From: Apostichopus parvimensis
Taxonomy: Eukaryota; Echinodermata; Holothuroidea; Aspidochirotida; Stichopodidae
DNA: 64,000 nt
Reading direction: 5' to 3'
NCBI GenBank assembly: GCA_000934455.1
Contig: KN882256.1
Location: 343,583-407,582, forward strand
Below are positions 45,201 through 57,300 of this stretch, in pieces. Position 1 is the stretch's first letter, and each line of letters starts with the position of its first letter. A program made the translations under genes and the position numbers. Under the pieces are notes generated by a model. The model made no database searches. It saw nothing but the letters and a program-made list of their open reading frames with translations, and was not told the origin of the DNA.

Positions 45201-46590
45201 AAGGCTGCCAAGAATTAATAACTGGCTGGGTGGGCCAATCCCTCTATGACGGATAGGGGACAGGACTACTTACATTTTTTTTTTATAGTTAAACTTGTGT
45301 TTGTCTTTCAAGATTTGTTAGGGTGTGAGTAAATAAAAGGGAGTTTAAAGCTGGATCTCTACATGAATAACTCCAATACATCATAATAATAGTTGCAGCT
45401 AAATGTCGTTCTAGCTTGTGATATATATATATATATGATATACTTTCAAAACATAGACAAGAAAAAATAAAATGCAAATTCAAATATTTCAATTCATTTT
45501 ATTGTTTTATTGCCCAGCTGAAAACATGTAGAAAATAAAGTATCTTTATGGAAATTTATTGATTAATATACCGAATTCCAATTGCAAGTTGAAATGATTT
45601 ATATAAACAACATTCAAATGGCTCATGGGAGATTTAAGGAGCCCAAAAAGTGTACCGTACATTAGTCAAAGCAATAAACATATAAATAAATTAGTCATGG
45701 CTACTACAATTATTATAAAGTGTCCAGTTAACTGAAATTGACTATTAATTGGTGAAAAGCACTTGCAAACTTCTGCTATAGATCAATTAGTCTTCAAATT
45801 GAGTAATATGAATACTAATATTAACAATGACAATACGATAGCAGTCATACAGGCCCTGTTTTTACCACTTTATTCGATACTGTGTTATCTAGAAACAATC
45901 GGGAAAATTACTAGGCATTAGATGACTTTTTTCGACAACTTTTTGCACGGACATGGATGATTGTCACCAACTTCATCAAATGAAACCCATTATGTCATCT
46001 TTGTGCAATCGCATAACAATTAATATTTGGGATAGATAGGTTAATGCTGTATCATGGCATAACCCCATTTGTCAATTGTGTTAAAATTTAGGATCCAGCC
46101 ACTATAATAAAAAAAACATCATTTATAACTGGTACTTTGCATTCAATAATGTGAGCATATTCACAGTGGGATTGGTATGGTGTAATCAATTTGAATTTTC
46201 CTCATTTGAAAAGTGAGGTCACAGTAGGGTTTTCATCTAATTTCCATTCAGCTGTATGGTGTTTGTTTTTCATTGGAACAGAATCAGACCTGGCTACAGG
46301 CCTGTATGCAAGTATAAAACTTCTCATATATAGTAAGATCCCGAGGTGAACTCGTCATGAACTATGTTTGAACATGACACCAATGTGCCTTCAATATGAA
46401 TTTAAAAACTGCTCTTTGCAACTACAAGATATCAGTATAATGGATTTCACTTGTTGAACCCTAGTGAGGCAACTTACCTTGGACCTGCATTCCTGAACAC
46501 CCCTAAAGGAGCACCACAGTTTTATTGGTTTCGATGATAATCGTAACCCATGCATTCATGCAGGCGGAGAGTGTGTGTATGTATGCGTGT
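42242..46590. other. 4.3-kb gene-poor stretch
   Basis: No coding exon was recognised. Minor items are: a CpG-rich patch near 43090-43130 (GCGCGCACGCGCGGCGGCC); repeated GGTCTATGTGGGGCCT words at 43621, 44281 and 44559; a run of about 12 G at about 44645; and an AT-rich near-palindrome at 44960-45015. CTCTCTCT-rich DNA occurs at 43385-43430. Confidence 0.4.
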
Positions 46591-46599
46591 GTGCGTGTG

Positions 46600-47160
46600 T
46601 GTGATGCCTCGCTTGTAAACACGATATCTCAAGAAGGGAAGCTTGGACAATTTTCTTTTTGATGTTTATGAGTAGCACATTGAGTACAAGAACCCTATTG
46701 TTTTAAGGTCACTTGGAGTCAGCAGGGGCCAAAAAGTTAAAACCTCTTAAACACGATAGCTCGAGGAGGTAAGCTTGGACCAATCTCATATTAAATAAGG
46801 AGCAGAGCCTATTGTTTATTGTGGAGGCCAAAGCTCATTTGGGGTCACCAGGGGCCAAATTGTGTAAACCTAATCTCAAGACAAAAAGCTTCGATCAATC
46901 TCGTATATCGTGTGAAGGAGTACCACATTGAGTTCAAGATCCCTATGGTGTTTGGTGGAGATCCAAGTCCATTTGGGGTCACTAGAGGTCAAATTGTAAA
47001 AACCTTGTAAACACGATAACTCAAGAAGGGAAGGTTGGACGAATCTCATATTTAGTATGTAGTTGGTACACGTTCAGTAGAAAATTTTATTGAGGTCAAA
47101 GGTCAGTTGGAGTCAGCAGACGCCAAATTGTGGAAACCTTGTTTTATAAGCTACCGTATC
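46600..47160. repeat. degenerate tandem array, ~118-143-bp unit, about 4 copies
   Basis: The block AAACACGATATCTCAAGAAG, with variants, recurs at about 46617, 46748, 46865 and 47008. Each copy is followed by a CTTGGA...AATCTCATAT segment, an ACCCTATTG-like word and GGTCA...GGCCAAA. A lone piece (CATTGAGTACAATAACCCTA) lies at about 48628. The open frame 46819-47010 is a by-product of the array. Confidence 0.7.
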
Positions 47161-48880
47161 TCCCACAGACCAGCCTATCAGATAACATGTGCATTACACC
47201 TCACATGAATAGCAGGCTATTGGCAATTGGAAATTAGCTGATGGGCATCTGTAGAATCTAAAACTGAAACTCAAACATATTTGAATGGGCTTGAACGTGC
47301 CAATCGGAAGCCTTACTTTGCGTGCAAAAAGGTGTACTTTGTAGTACAGCAGTTCTATTGGACGTTTTCCGTCGTATTTATTTCAGGTTGGATGTAGTTT
47401 CTTTGTGATCAGGCAGCGTCTATGAAACTTAACAGTTCGTATAGTTCGATTTTTTACTATGACCAATCTCAATGCGAAATAATTGTGTAAAACGGTCTTA
47501 GCTTGACAATGAGTTTCACAAGCTTTTGTCTGGATCGGCTGTTGATCTCAACTTGTGTAGTATCTTCCACTAGTTTCAGCATATCTAGGCCTTAAAAGTA
47601 ACGTTCGCCTTTCGTGACGTTTATGATTATGGGACAACTTCAACAAACCTGGCTAGGCTTGTGAGCAATTTTATGTTGTCTATGCTAGCAACGGTTGGCT
47701 AGAATAGGGTTCGTTAACACAACAACGTGAAGAATACCAGTCACAGTACCAATACATTTAAGATGGCAAAACATCTCATTAATTACTTCTTAAGGCATTT
47801 TCCTACTGGATATCAGTCATAATTCGCAAAATATAGAACAAATTAAGGACTTTTCAGACAAGTTTGCTGTTGTTTCTGGTAGGATTTTTGGAAGATAGAT
47901 GCTCTTACAACCTCAGATTTTCATTACGTAAAAGATCGCTTGGATTTATGCAGTTTAATGGAGTAATAGCGACAGTTTTTCATGCATCAATCTGCAGCTA
48001 AAAGACAATATAAATAATGGGGCAAATGTACGAAGTCGCGCTAATCGATTAGCGGTTCAAAGTAGCGGTAAGGTATTATATAGGCTTAGGACTCGCGCAC
48101 ACGTAGCTACTGTATATATTATATACCTTGTAATATAGGAGCCATAATGTAACAGAAGCCAAGCTATCTTCGTAGGTGTTTTTAATTGTTTAAATCATTA
48201 CAATAGGCTTAGCTGCTTATTTTTGATTCTGTGACAAGTTTTACTTTGGTCAACACTTACTTTTGGTGCAAAAAGTTGAAATTTCATACTGCAAAGAAAC
48301 ATGACTTGCCAATGCGCAATTACGTAGCACAGTGCATCTGCCTAAGTGCTCAACCTTTGTTCATAGAAAGTATTCATGTTGCAGATCTGTACTTTGGAGA
48401 CTTGGACAACAATCAAAGGCCTACTGGCAAGTGGAATTTGGCAAGTAGATGTTTAGTCACGGTCGCTTGTCATAGCGAGTACTTTTAAAAATATTTGTCG
48501 AGGCCCTAAAACCAAAACATGATTTCTCATGGTAGAAATCATGGATACTGTTAATACATTGTAAATGGATTTGCAATATGAGATTTAAATCGTGGATACC
48601 TCTAATACTTCGTGTGTGGATTCATAACATTGAGTACAATAACCCTATTGTTTTTGTAGAGGTGAATATAACCACGTATAGTAGACTGACCTGTGTTTAT
48701 CATGCCATATTTTTATTGCAACAGCTAGTTCTGGTTATACTAACAAGCAGAAGTCTAGGGCATTGAAGTCATCGAAACTTATTATTACATTAATTATGAG
48801 AAACCCTCACCACTCAGCCTGAGGAAAAACTAAGGTAATGGACACATATGAGACTACAGTACACATAGTTCAATCCAAAA
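47161..48880. other. non-coding stretch, no feature resolved
   Basis: Short frames at 48231-48488 and 48578-48766 have no recognisable content. Apart from the stray array unit near 48628, nothing stands out. Confidence 0.35.
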
Positions 48881-48889
48881 GAGGTATTC

Positions 48890-49435
48890 ACACTTGAGAA
48901 AAACAACGAGGCATCAAAGTCGAAGGGACAATCCAACACTAAATGCTGTGAATATTGTGGTTACCAACATAGGGCTGGACGCGAGAATTGCCCAGCATAT
49001 GGAAAGGACTGCCGACTATGCCAAAGAGAGAATCACTTTGCTTCCATGTTCAAATCTAAGAAGTACCAAGCTGGAGAGAAAGTAAACCAGCTGGAGACAA
49101 CAAATAATGATCATTCTGATGAAGATGATGAGATAAATTCAGTCACTTTGATAGATATAATGGTTAATAAATGAATGCTGTGAAAACCCCAGCAGAAATT
49201 ACACAGAAACGTCACCAGAAGCAACTCCATGCAAGAACCAGCCAAAAATCTCCTGACGACACTGGGAAGAAAAAAAGTTAATCTGATCAACCCAAAGAAC
49301 AACAAAAAGTACAAAGCAGAATTGTTGGTTCTTGATGATGATAGGTGCACACCACTGCTAGGATGCACAGCAATACAGCACATGAAACTGGTGAAAGTGC
49401 AGTATGACAACATACTAGCGTTAGAAATATGGACG
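48890..49435 (+). mobile_element. LTR-retrotransposon fossil: gag-type zinc knuckle and adjacent pol-start remnant
   Basis: The plus strand shows a double CCHC-type zinc-knuckle pattern of the kind found at the end of Gag in Ty3/Gypsy-like or BEL-like elements. A stretch typical of the junction towards the protease follows. Only about 0.5 kb is present. No polymerase, integrase or LTR was seen nearby, and the coding frame is broken. It is an old, truncated remnant. Confidence 0.6.
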
Positions 49436-49490
49436 GTCGGGACTTGAAAATAGACGGTCGGGACTTGAAAATGGACGGTCGGTCCTATTT
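49429..49490. repeat. three short direct repeats, ~22 bp
   Basis: ATGGACGGTCGGGACTTGAA recurs in tandem at 49430, 49452 and, shortened, at 49474. It follows the LTR-element remnant directly. A recent slippage duplication is the simplest origin. Confidence 0.75.
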
Positions 49491-49772
49491 AAGCTAATGT
49501 GTCCCCTTACCAAAATAGGATAAACTTGTAGGTGCGTCTCTTCTCCAGGTGGTAGGGGGTCATTTTTGAAGAAGAAAAATCAGAAAAGGCAAAATAATTA
49601 CTACTTTTTACCACCCTCTAAGAAAAAACTGTCACGCACTTGATGACGTCACATGTGTTCTGGTACGTCATATCGTGAAGCTACGATGGTCATGAACCAA
49701 ATGCGGAAGTCGTGTTACACACAGCTTGTATACACAATGGTATCCGTTAGTGACAATTCATAAACTTCTTCC

Positions 49773-50000
49773 GTGTTGAATTTGTCTTTTTCGAGTTCGA
49801 GTTTCGATGAAAATAAAATAGAAAGTGAAAGCGAACATTCTGAAAATGAAGGGGGTGCAGAACCTTATCAATTTCAGTCGCTTGCAGATGACAACGAAAG
49901 GCATAATTATGAGCAAGCCGATGTATTTTTTCGTGTGTGGATAAAATCACTCACAACCAAATACGAAACCATTATACCGCTGAAAAGTAATCGAAGTTAA
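49773..50000 (+). CDS. N-terminal fragment like that of P2X7-ballast-like proteins
   Basis: The frame reads DENKIESESEHSENEGG and AEPYQFQSLADDNER, close to the acidic PYxFEPL start seen in free-standing P2X7-ballast-like proteins, including the copy at 27701. No Cys-rich ballast block follows before the stop at 49998, and no ATG fits well upstream. It is probably an isolated exon or remnant. Confidence 0.35.
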   Translation: MLNLSFSSSSFDENKIESESEHSENEGGAEPYQFQSLADDNERHNYEQADVFFRVWIKSLTTKYETIIPLKSNRS

Positions 50001-52740
50001 AACCTTCAATCCACCGCCACAGCAACGGTGTACGTAAAATACAACATTCCTATAAGACATAGCACATACCTTCCAAACAACTGTCGATTTCCAGCAAATT
50101 TAAAGTTCTAAACAAAGCTACGCATTTTTTTTGGCAAACCGATGGTTAGGCTACATTCCCATTGACTTAGTGTGGTTGTTAGGCTAACATGTGGTCGAAG
50201 GTTACAGTATTTCATGGATATTTTAGATCTAGCTAACTGCGTCACAATTTCACAGCCTCCAAATTTATTCGGCCTTTTTTCTGGGGGGCTTTTCATGATA
50301 TTTAAGGCCTGACTGTATCAATCAATCTTGCGCAACTGGTCTCACTTTTCACTTCAAGGTCAATCAGGGTGCTGCAGCAGGAATTGGCTGCAGCAGCCCT
50401 CATACCCCTCCCTCAGTGGTTGTAGGAGGGGCAGACACCAACATTTCCTGATTAATAAGTGGTATATCCCTGCGGACATTCATAGACACTTGCAGGCACT
50501 GTTTAGTACATGAATGATTGTAATTTTTGGTAGCCTATACATACTTCAGACTGAAAATTCATTCCTCAACAGTTTTTGATTGAATGTAGTTTTAAATTGT
50601 AGGCCCCTATGCATAGATGGTTTTTTTTATAATTCAACAGAGGGTAAAAGAAAGATTAAGAGTATGAGTCGTTTGACCACAACACATGTAGGCCTACCCC
50701 CTTTTCTAGCACGGCGCTCTGAAGAAAGTCTTGGCTTCTTTGAATAGCATGCCTACTTGAAGTTGGAGTTGTACTTGTTCCTATGCAAGTTTCAGTAACG
50801 TTACGCCTAACCAAGTTAGGGCTTACTTAACTTCTGGTACAGGGCTACTTGCAGTTCCATTCACGACACTCTCTGGCACCTTTATTGTGGGTACTGATCC
50901 GGGTATAAGTGGCATTCTTAGTCTCCCACCACTTAAACTCGTTTATAACGATCGAATTGGGAAAAGCATTGATCATCAAAATGTTCGTTACAAATAACAC
51001 TGAAGTTCGATGGCCCTTTCAAGTCAGCCCTGGTGAGCTGCACGAAACGGGTCCAAAGATGTTGAGTTTTTACATCCTTTGGTCACTGATGAAGGCTTAT
51101 TCTATCAGAACTTACATTGCTACAACCTCCAACAACACAACGCCTTGGCATTTTAATCAATCAGTGTAAATTTAAAGACAGAATAGCTACAAAATGGAGG
51201 ATGTCTAACCACGCTTACACCATAAACCACACGAACTCAACGAACAGTGCGAGTGTTGTTTACATCCAGCGTTCACGATATGACGTCAGCGCGTACTCCC
51301 AACTGATTTAACTTTTTTTTAGAAGGTTACGTAAAGTAGCCAATTTCTTTTACAATTTTTTCGCGAACGACTACGTTTTATGAAATAAAAGTTATATTTT
51401 TGGAAAACAAATCCTCCAAATTAGCTATCCAATAACCTGGAATACCCCATGGCAGGACCACTTTAACATATAATTAATATACACAAAATAATATATCATA
51501 TAACTATTTATATATTTATACAAATAGTACCCCATGACAAACCAAATGGTTTGTGATTTGATACTGGAACAAAATATCTTGCATATTAGTGACCAAGTCA
51601 TGGGCTCCATCAAAATAGAAGCATGGAAGAGATGTGGACAGACAGATACAGGGAAAGTTTGCGAGTACATAGCTCAATAAATTGAAAAAGATGTTTAGTC
51701 AATAAATAAATACTCTTAATATATCAAAATAAATATACTTAACATATAATTAATATTCACATAATGATATATCATATAACTATTTCTAATATATATTTCC
51801 AATAGCACCCAATGACAAACCAAATGGTTGGATACTGGAACATTATATTTGGCATTGTTGAAGTTTGTGTTGTGCTCCATATGTTTTGATATGTCAAATT
51901 ATCATATTCAAATGATTTTGTGTTTATTCTCCTGCAGTAAAGTCCTCATATGCATTCAAACAAAGGAATGCATAAACAGGAAAAATGTTCTTGTGTTTCT
52001 CTCGATTTTAGAAATTCACAAAAGACAGCCACTGATCTAAAAACATAATATATAGTCAGGGATTTGTGAAGAAGAAAAACACGACAAATAAATGTTTAAA
52101 TTCGAATTTAGATTTTTTGGCCCAAAACAAATTCAAATATTTGCATTCTTTAAGAGATTATTGGAGCAGAAAATCTTATGAAATAGCTTTAAAACAACCT
52201 TTATGCCATTGGGTCAGTGTTTGAGTCTTTTAACAATTACGTTTCACCCAGATGACATCACTCCAGTCCCCTAAAACCCCTATGATCCACTGACCAAGTA
52301 TTATTATGAGCTTCTAAACTTGTTCAACTGTAGTTTATATGAGGTGCTGAGAACCAGAGTGGGCTAAACCACATTTGTATAGTTTTGAGTAAATTGAGAT
52401 TAAAGTTAAATTTGTCTTAAAAATCACGGTAAACTAGAATGAATCAGATTTATTACAAATGTATGGGTTAGTTGAAGAGTTATTTTAGGGTACCAACACT
52501 TAACACAAAATGTGTCGTTATATTGATTAATTACGTCATTAGTGGGTTAGCCCAGTATGGCTCTCAGCATACTCTGTGACACTGAATGGTCTATGCCTAG
52601 AAAATGAACAGGACGAGGCACACAGATAGGTTAATGCCGAACTATATTAACATATTTACAACTTCTCAGGATGCCTAAAATGCTGATGTTGATCTGGGGG
52701 GGGGGGAGTGGTACTTTTATTACCCCGTCTCCCCTGTAAT
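50001..52740. other. 2.7-kb non-coding stretch
   Basis: Two related AT-rich blocks occur at about 51460-51560 and 51730-51840 (AACATATAATTAATAT... ACCAAATGGTT...), an imperfect duplication about 270 bases apart. No coding exon was recognised. A run of about 10 G lies at about 52698. Confidence 0.4.
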
Positions 52741-52749
52741 AAAAACTGC

Positions 52750-53075
52750 TTAACACCCCATGAGCCCCCCGGCAGAACCAGGTACTTGCTTTAAACACCC
52801 CTCCCATCAGATAAATGATAAGCCCCCTCCTCTGGCAGAACCAAGTAATTGTTTAACAACCCCTCTCCCACCAGGCAATTGATGAGCCCCCCAGCAGAAC
52901 CAGGTAATTGTTCCACACCCCTCTCGTCAGACAACATGATAAGAGCCACCAAGAGAACAGGGTAATTGGTTTACACCCCTCTCCCATCAGATAAAATGTT
53001 AGGAGCCACCCCCTCACCCGAACCAAATAGTTGCATTACACTCCATCTCCCATCAGGTAGAATGATAGGAGTCGC
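52750..53075. repeat. ~70-bp minisatellite, about 5 copies
   Basis: A C-rich unit containing ACACCCCTCTCCCATCAG, GATAAGCCCCC and GAACCAGGTAATTG repeats about every 63-72 bases. It abuts the 3' end of the transposase-like gene at 53195. The copies are moderately diverged. Confidence 0.75.
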
Positions 53076-53194
53076 CATTGGCTATAATGTGTTGTACAAA
53101 AAATCGTTCATTGGCACCCTCTGTTTCGATAACAGTCAACATGTTCTCCCTGTGTACCCCGTACCCATGGATTGCACCCCGTAGTGCACTACAG

Positions 53195-55068
53195 TCACGG
53201 ATCGCTTATGTCCTGCTCCTCACGTGTTCCGCCATCTGCCGCATCCTTGTCATGTCTCAGATTCTTGTAGAAGGCATGGTGGACAGGTGGTATCAGTGGG
53301 AGTAGTTCTTGGAGATCCCTGTACTTGGCTTCTTGGATGGCTCTCCCCCTTGGATAGAGTAGCTGAATCTCTTTGGTTCCGAGGTTGCAAGCAGCCTGAG
53401 GTCGGCCACGTGAAGCCCTTTTTGCAACATTGATGCATCGGAAGGCTTCAACCTCTTGATTGGAATACTTGAAGAAGATCTTCTGTGGATCGGTGTGTTT
53501 GAACTGAAGCCACTGAATCTTTAGCCATTCCACTTTCCGCTTCTCTGTGTCCACTTTCCGGTTGGTGATTTCCGCCTCCAAGGCCTGGGTGTCAAACATG
53601 TCGGCTGAGGTGAGGGTGGTCACATTGAACTTGTTGCATTGTTTCGCATTCTGTATAATGTGTACCCAGTCAGCTGGAATCATCACAGAGGGGGTGTGCT
53701 TCTTTGCCTTTTCGATGACACCGAAGTGTTTATCACTGTCCATATAACTGTGACCAGATAAAAAGAACTTGTGGTCCACACAGTCAACAGGTTTTTTCAG
53801 GATTGTTCACAACATGGAGCCAGAAAACTGCCATGCGAATGTTTCTGTTCTGACCACCACAGGCGTCGCTGTAAGCGACAATATGCGATTTGACAGGCTG
53901 AGTTGTCAAATGTTTCAGAAGACAGGATGCAATCTCTTGGCCCTCTGGATCCCACAGATTCACCCCACACATACATGTAGCCATTTCTGGATTCCGCATC
54001 GTGAAGCCCCAGATTATAGGTCCACAGCTGACGCTTGTAATACACCACACCAGTTGATACTACTGGGGTTGGTAAAGTTTTCATTAGATCAAAGGTGAAT
54101 ACTGTTTTTGCTGATCCATCTTTGATGGCCTCACTCTTATGCAGGGAGTAGTCATCTTGGGCTGACTGAGCTTTTCGTAGGTGGAGTTCTCTCTTTACCT
54201 TCACCTCGTTCAGCTCGTCCTCTTTTCCTTCCGCTTCTAGAGTTTGTTCCTTCGCTTTGAGTGTGTCACAGGTTTTACAAGTGTCTTGTAAGGGAGCATG
54301 AAATCCGATGTTAAAGTCATACCTCAGACAATGCCTAAGTGCCCATAATTTCAGAGGTGCCTTTCCTTCTTCCTCGCATTTCTTAATATACAACTCGTAC
54401 AATATCGTGGCATTAAGACCTGGGGCAAAATATTTCCGATGTGGGTTATTTTTCCGGGTGTAATGAGACTCATAGAGTGGGAAACGTCCAATAAATTCTT
54501 TCAAAAACAACAAGTCTCCTTCATCTGTTTTGTTTGCTGGTGCATGTTTGCCTCTCTTATCTGGTTGTGGCCCTCCATGTTGCTTTGCCTGTTGTAGAGC
54601 TCTATCTAGGAAACCATTGGATATTTGCTGTGTTTTAAGGAAATGTTTTGCACACTACAACGTCTTCCTCATTTTCATTCAGGAACGAGTACATCCTGGT
54701 GGTGCTTCTCCTACTGTTAGCATTCTTCGTGTATTTTCGCGCCACGGACTGCTGCTTCACAGCACCAACAATGAAAGCCTTCTGACTGTTGTAGTCACTA
54801 AGTCCGTAGAAGGAGTCAAAAATGCTTTTCCTTCTTTCTTGGCTGATTTTTTCGTAACACTTTTTGTGGCAGGTGCACGATTCTTCTGGTAGGGACTTTG
54901 CACGAGCTTCCTCATCATTGACTTTTGTATACTTTAAGCCCTTTGCGCGGTTTGTTTTACGAACGTTTTTCTTCCATTTTGCTAAGTTTCGTGCTCGCTT
55001 CCGCCCTCGTCGGACAGGACTACTCTCATTTTCGCTGGACGGAACATCTTCAGGAACATAGGGTGGAT
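53195..55068 (-). pseudogene. DUF7869-type transposase-like gene, main exon
   Basis: After a TTCTGCAG acceptor the exon encodes PPYVPEDVPSSENE and a basic RKRARNLAKWKKNVRKTNRA. Next come CTCHKKCYEKIS and RKSIFDSFYGL, and RYTKN-like and VVVCKTF blocks. A frame change near 54640 leads to DKRGKHAPANKTDEG, FPLYESHYTRKNNPHRKYF, LRYDFNIGFHAPLQDTC and VFTFDLMKTLPTPV. A second change near 53985 leads to KSHIVAYSDACGGQNRNIRM, and a third, in an A run near 53797, to DHKFFLSGHSYMDSDKHFG. The YSDxCGGQNKN and SGHSxxxxDxxF motifs mark a widespread insect and marine-invertebrate family that I associate with DUF7869. Conserved Asp residues suggest an RNase H-fold nuclease. Three frame changes disable this copy. 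Confidence 0.65.
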
Positions 55069-55703
55069 CTGCAGAAGAAGAAAATTGTAGTGGCGAAATA
55101 CAGGGGCCGTGCCAGGCTGGAGACTGGGTCCCATCCCCCTTCTGTGGGTTTCCCCCTCCCCCCCCCCACCAGCAGGTAAATTCCTTAATTTGACCGTGGA
55201 CAAAGAACGTAACATCAACTTTAGAAGAGAAGTGGATACAGTGCATTTATTTGTACCACATTTCCTTGGTATAATAGGCCAAGAAATTTCAAGGTTGGAA
55301 AACTTGGACCCCCTCCCTCCCACCAGGTATCTTGGACTCCATGTTGGGGGAAATATGACTGTGAAATTGTCCACCCACAACTACTATCAGGCCTACATGT
55401 AGCTACAGGTAGGCTAAAGCCTATGGATACCATAGACCTACTATTAGAACCAAACAGGGCTAACCCACATGATGACAAATAACTCTCACCCCCATCCCCA
55501 GACATCCCCAGACAGTTGTGAATATAATATTAATGTTATTTCACAGTATGGAAGCGAGATTGAGCCCCTCGCTAGTGGCAGGAAATCACTAAATTATTAT
55601 AAACTAATCCTAAACAGGGCAATATCGTGGAACTGATCCATGCAGTATAGTAGCACATAGTTCCATACTCAAAACAAAGAAACAAAACAGGGTAATTTCT
55701 TAC

Positions 55704-55794
55704 CTTTATCACCCTGAACATCAGATTCACATGATGTGTGATTGCCAGCAGCATTGTCAGAACTGTCCGAGTCATGTTGGTAAGCAATAACCAT
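55704..55794 (-). CDS. DUF7869-type gene, first coding exon
   Basis: The ATG at 55794 opens MVIAYQHDSDSSDNAAGN and ends ESDVQGDK at a strong AAG-GTAAGA donor. One base carries over and joins in phase with the acceptor at 55068 to give DKDPPYVPED. The exon is acidic and Ser-rich, as usual for the first exon of such genes. No defect seen. An upstream exon cannot be excluded. Confidence 0.55.
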
Positions 55795-56814
55795 GCAAGT
55801 ATTCTTGCGGGTGTTGTAAAATATAATACCTCACACTGAAAACAAGAACACTATAGGGGTTGCAGCTCACCTGGTAGCATATTATAATTTTTAAATGATA
55901 ATCACAGTGACTGTGTTTGACTGAACTTCGTTTACTGATACTTTTTCATGTCCCTGAGATATAGCTGTTTCAAAATGTTGACAGGAAGACATAAACGGAC
56001 AGACAGACATGATAGATAGACTACCACACACATTGTGATGGCATAAAGCTCCATCGGCAAAGCCAATTGAGCTATGAAAATAATGGTTTGTGACTATTAT
56101 ACTATATGTCATGTATATAATATTTTGTATTGAAAAGGGTTGCTATCGGAGTGTATGGAATTAGGTTAGGTTATTAGGATATTTTCTGGCCCTTTTGAAC
56201 AGATAAGATCATATAGAGCCACCCAATGCCTTTTTATACCAGTTAGGGACACTGGATATAGATGTCATCACTCTGGAATCGAACACTCTATCCACTGAGC
56301 TTACCAGTGTCCCTACCTGGTATAAAAATGGCCGTGAGTGGCTCTATATGACCTTAGCTGGTAAAAAGGGCCAGAAAATATCCTAATAATCATCATCTGG
56401 AATAAGTATAAATATGAATTTTACCATGACAAGCTAAACAAAAAAAGTGAGCTTAAAAGTGAACCATTTACCAGAAAACAAATATGTATGTCTTACAACA
56501 TCTGACAAGTACATTTAAAACAAAAGAATAATATAAGTCTTGCAAGTGATATTATTCTGTGTTTCTGACCATGGATGCGATGGTACAATATTAATGCAGA
56601 ACATGTAAGTTAAATATGTTATTATCTTTCAAGCAACACTGGAACAGAAGAAGTTACAACATTTGTAAAAGTACTTTATCACAAACCATAAGCTAAGTCT
56701 TCAATGGTAGACAATTACATTTTAGGTTAATTTTTTGGGTACATTTTAAATCAGGTCCCCACATTCAATCACACTAACCTCATTTAATAATTGTTGCATC
56801 ATACCTCCTGGAAC
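55795..56814. other. stretch between two minus-strand elements
   Basis: It holds the foldback at 56171-56389, described separately. The remainder is AT-rich with no coding signal. Confidence 0.4.
56171..56389. mobile_element. 219-bp foldback element with a tRNA-like core
   Basis: Arms of about 85 bases (56171-56255 and 56304-56389) are inverted copies with scattered mismatches. The 48-bp core, read on the minus strand, contains AAGCTCAGTGGATAGAG and GTTCGATTCC. These are Pol III A-box-like and B-box-like words, only about 22 bases apart, so the anticodon region of a tRNA would be missing. The structure could be a MITE, or two inverted SINE pieces. A possible TTA/TAA flank is present but not decisive. 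Confidence 0.75.
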
Positions 56815-57300
56815 TCATGATTTGATTGGGAGCATTACCTTCCATAACAAATCCAGCTTCCTCGTTGGATCATCGTAGTCAAGATCTCTCATTTCTCTGA
56901 AACTCAGTACCGGCAATTTACTCTGTTTTCGCGTATTATAAGATATGTTGATCGTCCTCATGGTTGTGAGTTCTTTGGTAGTTACCGATAACCTTTCTAC
57001 AGCTCGTTCGTTTATGATGCCTGGGGTGATTCCTGCAATGATACCCATACCATGAAAAGAACTGTGTCCATCAAGAGTCCTGACATTTTCATCCACGTTG
57101 TCAGCGACGTAATGTACAAAATGGTCTGCTGCAATCAGTGGCATATGGATTCCTTGGCTTGCCGCTGCGCTCGATTCATACCTTTGAACTTGAGAATACG
57201 ACGAACAGAATCCCAGTTTATTCAAAGTATATATTAGGAACCCAGATCCAAAGTGGTAATGCATTTGTATTCCTAATGCAATTTGTAGAGGAGCCATCAA
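56775..57300 (-). pseudogene. Cys-rich mobile-family gene, central exon
   Basis: The open frame 57300-56815 encodes LQIALGIQMHYHFGSGFL, LNKLGFCSSYSQVQRYE, HFVHYVADNVDENVRTLDGH, SSFHGMGIIAGITPG and DDPTRKLDLLWKVMLPI. A TGA at about 56817 follows, with family sequence (PGGMMQQLLNE) continuing beyond it to a possible GTTAGT donor. The DNVDxNxRTLDGHxxFHGMG block is the most conserved part of this large multi-copy family in cnidarians, molluscs and echinoderms; it may hold catalytic acids. The same family supplies the fragments at 21.6-23.1 and 26.4-26.7 kb. Function not established. Confidence 0.65.

Noticed and set aside
54530-55402. Plus-strand frames opposite the DUF7869-type gene
   Set aside because: No recognisable content; they mirror the coding minus strand.
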